In this document: positions 12,054-15,632 of the stretch, piece after piece
How positions within the stretch are numbered: the first letter of the stretch is position 1
How the letters are laid out: each line of letters starts with the position of its first letter
DNA from: Pseudobutyrivibrio sp. UBA1225
Lineage (GTDB): Bacteria; Bacillota; Clostridia; Lachnospirales; Lachnospiraceae
Reading direction: 5' to 3'
NCBI GenBank assembly: GCA_002309345.1
Contig: DBWZ01000042.1
Location: 59,559-75,190, forward strand
Length of the DNA: 15,632 nt
The notes under the pieces: generated by a model
Database searches by the model: none
What the model was told of the DNA's origin: nothing
What the model saw: only the letters and a program-made list of their open reading frames with translations
Program-made: the position numbers and the translations under genes

Positions 12054-14036
12054 CTAACGTGATTCATATTCTTCTTTGGTTGAATCGTAGTAGCTTTGGT
12101 AATCGGTTTTTTTGATAAGACTGTCTTTACTTTCGAGGAATCCTTCCTCGATTAAAGCGTCAATTGTGTTTTCGCATCTAGTATTTAAAGATGCATTAAT
12201 TGTTTGTTCATATATAGGAGGTAAATCTACGCCTTTGAAGGTACTCTCATCAGAGAAGTACGCCTCCCTTTGGTTTGAAATGATAAGACTAAAATCGTTG
12301 TAGTAGGTGATGTTGTAGTCATAACCAAAAACATCGTCACCAAAGTGAGTTATAAATAGGTTACCGTCATCTATATCTTTAAGCAAAGCGTTGTAAACTC
12401 TTTTATTTTTTGATTCCATCTGGCTTTTAGTTATATCAAAATCTGCAGCATATGCAGCCCATCCAGCACCGTTCTTTTTGGTGATGTTACTGATTGATAC
12501 ATCCTTGACGGTACAGTCATCCCAGATGTTGCCTAGTACGTGTTCTTTGATGACCTCCGGCTTGTTTATAAAATCAAGCACTGGCTGTACTGCTGACAAA
12601 TATGTTGCAGAAGCAGCTTCAGCTTCGGTATCAATAACCTCGTATACTCTAACTAGGTACTCGCCATTCTTGAGCTTGTATTTGAAGGTGAGCTCTGAAT
12701 ATGGTTCGTATTTATTGTTTCTATTACTATTATGAACAAGGTCTCTGAGCTCCCCTTTATCTTTGAGGAGATTATTATGAACCTCTCGGACTTTGTTAAT
12801 ATCATCAGCATCCGTAAATACCATTGAATAGGTACCTTGAATAGCTGCCCATTCTATGTCTTCTGACTCTGGCACTCTGCCTTCGATGTTTGCCACATCA
12901 AGTCTGAAGCACATAAATATCACTAGCGACAAAAGCGTAAAAGCTGCGCATTGGATTATCTTTTTCATGTTGAAGACTCGGAAAGTCTTTTCTATCATCA
13001 TCTGGTTTGCGAAGAAGAATGCGACACCAAGAACTAGTGATAATATAACTGTTACCGCAAACCTTGTTCCATAGGTGTATTCGTACTTGATCTTGAACAC
13101 GAAGGACGAAGCAAAGCAAGCTAATACAAGTGGAATAAAGAATGATGCTCCAATTGTAAACAAAGGCTTGAATAAAGGAACCGCGATGAATTCGTGAACA
13201 GTTTCATTCTGTTTTCTCTTATATAGTATGTAAGCAACAATTGTTATTACAACCGATGCTGCCAAATAAGCAAACAGGTACCAGGTTGAACCATATTGAA
13301 TATCTATATAATCGTAGGCTTCTGTTGAGCCCCTGAGCATAACCTTTATGTCACACGCGTTTTTGATAAATATCAATGGCGTAAGCGCATTGAAGTGCTT
13401 CATCTGGATATAACCTAATCCAAGCATCAAACGCTTTGCTAGCATTCTAAATGCTGCTTCCATCAAAAAGCATAAGAAGTTAATACCTACATAAAAGCAA
13501 ATAGCTGTAATCAATTGACCTGTGCACATCATAGCAAATAGGGCAATTGAGATAAATAGCAGCGTAGATACGAGAACTGTAAAAGCCCAATACCATATCA
13601 CGCCGTAGGATGCTCCACCAGTTGCCAAGCCAATGATTGACATAATTATGGAAATTAGCAACACTGGCACGAAGCTAACTATTATACATGTCAACAATCC
13701 AGTGAAAAACAGGGATCTGCGACTAACTGGAAAGGCATGCATCATGTAACTATCACGTTTATTAAATAAATACCAAAAGGTAATAGCAACCACTACAATG
13801 GCTATACCAAATCCGTACTCGGAATTGCTTGCATCAGCCATGAACCAGGTTAAATCCATCTGTGGTGTGTATCCAGCAACGAATCCGTTCTTCTCTACAT
13901 TGTAGTTGTAGCGAAGAAGATACTGTATAGGCATGATTATTGTAAGCGCCAATACATATGCCAGTCCTAGTAACCAAGTTCGACTAATATTCTTTTTGAA
14001 TAGAGCCATATTAAATAATGATTTCTCTAACCGCAT
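12054..14036 (-). CDS. ABC-2 type transporter permease with large C-terminal extracytoplasmic domain
   Basis: The product is 660 residues from ATG at 14036, which has GGAGGAG six to seven bases upstream; the start lies inside the end of the ATPase gene (26-base overlap). Hydrophobic segments at about 20-42, 72-92, 108-135, 148-172, 175-200, 265-285, 305-325, 335-355 and 368-388 give about eight to nine membrane spans. The AFPVSRRSLFFTG loop after the second span is common in ABC-2 permeases next to YtrA-type regulators. Residues ~390-660 have no membrane segment and form a soluble domain of mixed alpha/beta character. Substrate is unknown; related GntR-ABC systems are often induced by cell-envelope stress or antimicrobial peptides. 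That role is inference here. Confidence 0.85.
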   Translation of the reverse strand: MRLEKSLFNMALFKKNISRTWLLGLAYVLALTIIMPIQYLLRYNYNVEKNGFVAGYTPQMDLTWFMADASNSEYGFGIAIVVVAITFWYLFNKRDSYMMHAFPVSRRSLFFTGLLTCIIVSFVPVLLISIIMSIIGLATGGASYGVIWYWAFTVLVSTLLFISIALFAMMCTGQLITAICFYVGINFLCFLMEAAFRMLAKRLMLGLGYIQMKHFNALTPLIFIKNACDIKVMLRGSTEAYDYIDIQYGSTWYLFAYLAASVVITIVAYILYKRKQNETVHEFIAVPLFKPLFTIGASFFIPLVLACFASSFVFKIKYEYTYGTRFAVTVILSLVLGVAFFFANQMMIEKTFRVFNMKKIIQCAAFTLLSLVIFMCFRLDVANIEGRVPESEDIEWAAIQGTYSMVFTDADDINKVREVHNNLLKDKGELRDLVHNSNRNNKYEPYSELTFKYKLKNGEYLVRVYEVIDTEAEAASATYLSAVQPVLDFINKPEVIKEHVLGNIWDDCTVKDVSISNITKKNGAGWAAYAADFDITKSQMESKNKRVYNALLKDIDDGNLFITHFGDDVFGYDYNITYYNDFSLIISNQREAYFSDESTFKGVDLPPIYEQTINASLNTRCENTIDALIEEGFLESKDSLIKKTDYQSYYDSTKEEYESR

Positions 14037-14913
14037 AATTCTCTCCTCCAAGCTCGTAAATAAAGATTTCTTCAAGTGTAAGAGGAAGAACATCCATCAA
14101 AATAGGATTTAGCTTTGCAATTTCTCTCTCTGCAACATGCGGTTCTCCCTTAACGATTAATGTGTGAACTCGTCCGTTTGAAATCTTTCGAAGCACCTCG
14201 ATATCACTAGGAAGCTTCGGCATTTCATCATTATCGAAGGCAATCTGAATTTTAGTAACTGAAGTCTGTAAGTCGTCAAGTGATCTCTCTATAAGCAGTT
14301 TGCCGTTGTTCATGATGCCTACATGGTCGCACACGTCCTCAAGCTCTCGCAGATTGTGAGAGCTAACGAGAACGGTTAAACCAGTTTCAGCAACGTCTGC
14401 CATAATTAAACTCCAGATTTGACGGCGCATGACAGGATCTAAACCGTCAACTGGTTCATCTAGTATCATCAATTCAGGTCGAGCAGCAATGGCAAGCATA
14501 AATGCCACTTGCTTTTGCATTCCCTTTGAAAGACTTCTAACTACTTTTTTCATATCTATAGTAGGAAAGCAGCTAGCGATTTTATTAAAATATGCTTCAT
14601 CAAATGATGGATACATATCTTTGTAGAACTTCATTAAATCCTTGGTATTGGATTGTATAAAATAAAAGATATCATCTGGAATGATGGTCATCTTCTGCTT
14701 GAGAGCAGCATTTTCAAATACATTCTGACCATCAATCAAAACCTCACCAGCATCCTGTTTGAAAACTCCACAGAGATGGCGGATAAGAGTTGTCTTACCA
14801 GCTCCGTTTGGACCTACAAGACCGTAAATAGCACCGCGCTCAACGTGCATGCTAAAGTCGTCTAAAGCGATAAAGTCACCAAACTTCTTGGTAACGTTCT
14901 TAACCTCTATCAT
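14011..14913 (-). CDS. ABC transporter ATP-binding protein
   Basis: This is a 300-residue ABC ATPase. Walker A is GPNGAGKTT (34-42), the signature is LSKGMQKQ (128-135), Walker B is LMILDEP (148-154) with D-loop GLDP, and the switch His is in VSSHNL (His186). The Q-loop position reads IIPDD (78-81) with no Gln. The C-terminal ~80 residues are the extension typical of ABC-2 exporters. The start is ATG at 14913 with GGGAGGG seven bases upstream, overlapping the regulator gene by 14 bases; an in-frame ATG at 14934 precedes that site. It would pair as a homodimer with the permease encoded next. The overlaps at both ends show tight co-translation. Confidence 0.93.
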   Translation of the reverse strand: MIEVKNVTKKFGDFIALDDFSMHVERGAIYGLVGPNGAGKTTLIRHLCGVFKQDAGEVLIDGQNVFENAALKQKMTIIPDDIFYFIQSNTKDLMKFYKDMYPSFDEAYFNKIASCFPTIDMKKVVRSLSKGMQKQVAFMLAIAARPELMILDEPVDGLDPVMRRQIWSLIMADVAETGLTVLVSSHNLRELEDVCDHVGIMNNGKLLIERSLDDLQTSVTKIQIAFDNDEMPKLPSDIEVLRKISNGRVHTLIVKGEPHVAEREIAKLNPILMDVLPLTLEEIFIYELGGENYAVREIII

Positions 14914-15283
14914 CTTCAGGCCCTCCCTTCGCAAGTTCTTCTATTCTTTTTATTAAAATTTCTTTATCATCACATAAATACAGAAGTTCTTTGACAATCT
15001 CATCGAATTCTTTCATCAATTCAACGTTCCTCCCTGATACAACATCAGCTCGCTCGGCTGCGTAGCTACCTTTTCCTGCAATCGTATAGATGTAGCCCTC
15101 TTGCTCTAACTCACGATAAGCTTTCTGAATAGTATTTGGATTGATTGATAAGCTCGTTGCAAGGAAGCGCACACTAGGCAATTTTTCATCCCTCTTTACA
15201 GCACCGGATACTACAAGACGCCTCAACCCATCTTTAATTTGTTCGTAAATAGGTTTCGCATCCCTATAGTTCAGTTGGATCAT
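14900..15283 (-). CDS. GntR family transcriptional regulator, YtrA subfamily
   Basis: The product is 127 residues. The winged helix-turn-helix spans about 8-75 (PIYEQIKDGLRRLVVSG, LPSVRFLATSLSINPNTIQKAY, LEQEGYIYTIAGKGSY). Only about 50 residues of helical dimerisation tail follow, which is diagnostic of the YtrA group rather than the ligand-binding FadR, HutC or MocR types. The start is ATG at 15283 with GGGAGGG just upstream. YtrA-type repressors control the ABC transporter genes transcribed with them, and the gene order regulator-ATPase-permease fits. An inverted repeat between its promoter and start is the probable operator. Confidence 0.93.
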   Translation of the reverse strand: MIQLNYRDAKPIYEQIKDGLRRLVVSGAVKRDEKLPSVRFLATSLSINPNTIQKAYRELEQEGYIYTIAGKGSYAAERADVVSGRNVELMKEFDEIVKELLYLCDDKEILIKRIEELAKGGPEDDRG

Positions 15284-15302
15284 CGAATCCCTCCCGCACA
15301 TG

Positions 15303-15323
15303 TGTATTATCTGTTCTAATACA
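15303..15323. promoter_or_regulatory. Probable operator of the GntR regulator
   Basis: TGTATTA-N7-TAATACA is a perfect 7-bp inverted repeat centred about 30 bases before the regulator start codon and directly after its -10 region. Place and symmetry fit autorepression by a dimeric YtrA-type protein. Confidence 0.6.
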
Positions 15324-15353
15324 GTTGTAGCATACTACCGCCACTCCTGTCAA
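15324..15353 (-). promoter_or_regulatory. Housekeeping promoter of the GntR-ABC operon
   Basis: On the minus strand a consensus TTGACA (15348-15353) is followed after 18 bases by TACAAC (15324-15329). The -10 is moderate (four of six). The inverted repeat begins at once downstream and would cover the start site. Confidence 0.55.
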
Positions 15354-15383
15354 TACAATTTTTATATATTTTTTCACCCACCC

Positions 15384-15632
15384 AAGGGCTCTCTCATAGT
15401 CTGCTCTGCCGCCGCCTCCTTGCCCGCCTCCAGCCCTTAGGGGCGTTGCTGATGTCGCATAAGATTATGATTTTCTAAAATGCTAATGTCACCATCATTA
15501 TTTGTGGATGTGCGTTCAACTATTTACAATTCTGACGGAGTTGTTTGTCCCTGAGCGGACATGAAATATACTTATAAAGAAATAGTTCCACAAAACTAGC
15601 TTAGTAGCAATTGCCGCGCATTGGAATGCGCT
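15384..15632. other. Gene-free right end with stem-forming sequence; possible RNA gene or leader
   Basis: No convincing protein gene is seen. AAGGGCT (15384-15390) and AGCCCTT (15432-15438) flank a GC-rich segment. Further right, AACTATTT pairs with AAATAGTT at a distance of about 60 bases, enclosing TGTCC-ctgagc-GGACA (about 15546-15561), and GCGCATT/AATGCGC closes the window. A plus-strand promoter look-alike (TTGTCC, 16 bases, TATACT at 15567-15572) lies within it. The pattern could be a small structured RNA on either strand or a leader of a plus-strand gene beyond the edge. I cannot assign it to a known RNA family. Confidence 0.35.

Noticed and set aside
14037..14093. Longer permease start inside the ATPase gene
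   Set aside because: The ATG at 14036 has GGAGGAG at proper distance; the extension lies within ATPase coding sequence and has no such site.
15281..15420. Minus-strand open frame of about 40 codons from a GTG (KKYIKIVLTGVAVVCYN...) resembling a small secreted peptide
   Set aside because: It runs through the regulator promoter, operator and start codon, has no usable ribosome-binding site, and its hydrophobic look is explained by AT-rich DNA.

Overview
The window reads as part of the chromosome of a motile, low-GC Firmicute, most likely a Lachnospiraceae member of the Butyrivibrio/Pseudobutyrivibrio/Roseburia kind. This placement is inferred from the flagellar gene set and order, the strong GGAGG ribosome-binding sites, two FlgK paralogues in tandem, and the short CCCCTCAT...CTTCCCCCCAAGGGGAAG intergenic repeats common in gut Clostridia. 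All fourteen recognised genes lie on the minus strand, so transcription runs from right to left.

Right part (about 15632 to 12054): a three-gene operon encodes a short YtrA-type GntR repressor, an ABC-2 ATPase and a large membrane permease. The genes overlap at both junctions. A TTGACA promoter followed at once by a 7-7-7 inverted repeat precedes the repressor and suggests autoregulation. The last ~280 bases of the window carry no recognised gene but contain stem-forming sequence that may be an RNA gene or the leader of a gene beyond the edge.

Centre (11850 to 4328): a late flagellar operon, flgM-flgN-flgK-flgK2-flgL-fliW-csrA. It starts at a near-consensus sigma-28 promoter (TAAAGTTT-N11-TCCGATAA) and ends at a strong intrinsic terminator about 245 bases after csrA. 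It supplies the anti-sigma factor, an export chaperone, the hook-filament junction proteins and the FliW/CsrA translational switch. Repeat elements sit between flgK2 and flgL and after csrA.

Left part (4250 to 194): a second sigma-28 promoter drives flaG-fliD-fliS, which ends at a terminator just after fliS. A separate small coiled-coil gene in the fliT position follows, with its own terminator. The flaG leader is about 170 nt and carries an almost perfect CsrA binding hairpin, with AGGA in the loop of UACA/UGUA.

The order matches the Bacillus subtilis flgM...fliW-csrA-hag-flaG-fliD-fliS-fliT locus, except that the flagellin gene is missing between csrA and flaG. The most interesting reading is that the leader expected in front of flagellin, with its sigma-28 promoter and CsrA site, now stands in front of the flaG/filament-cap operon. 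FliW/CsrA would then control cap assembly here. Three intergenic regions (930-1172, 4280-4565, 11902-12040) are packed with consecutive hairpins, and two of them share an identical 23-bp palindromic element.
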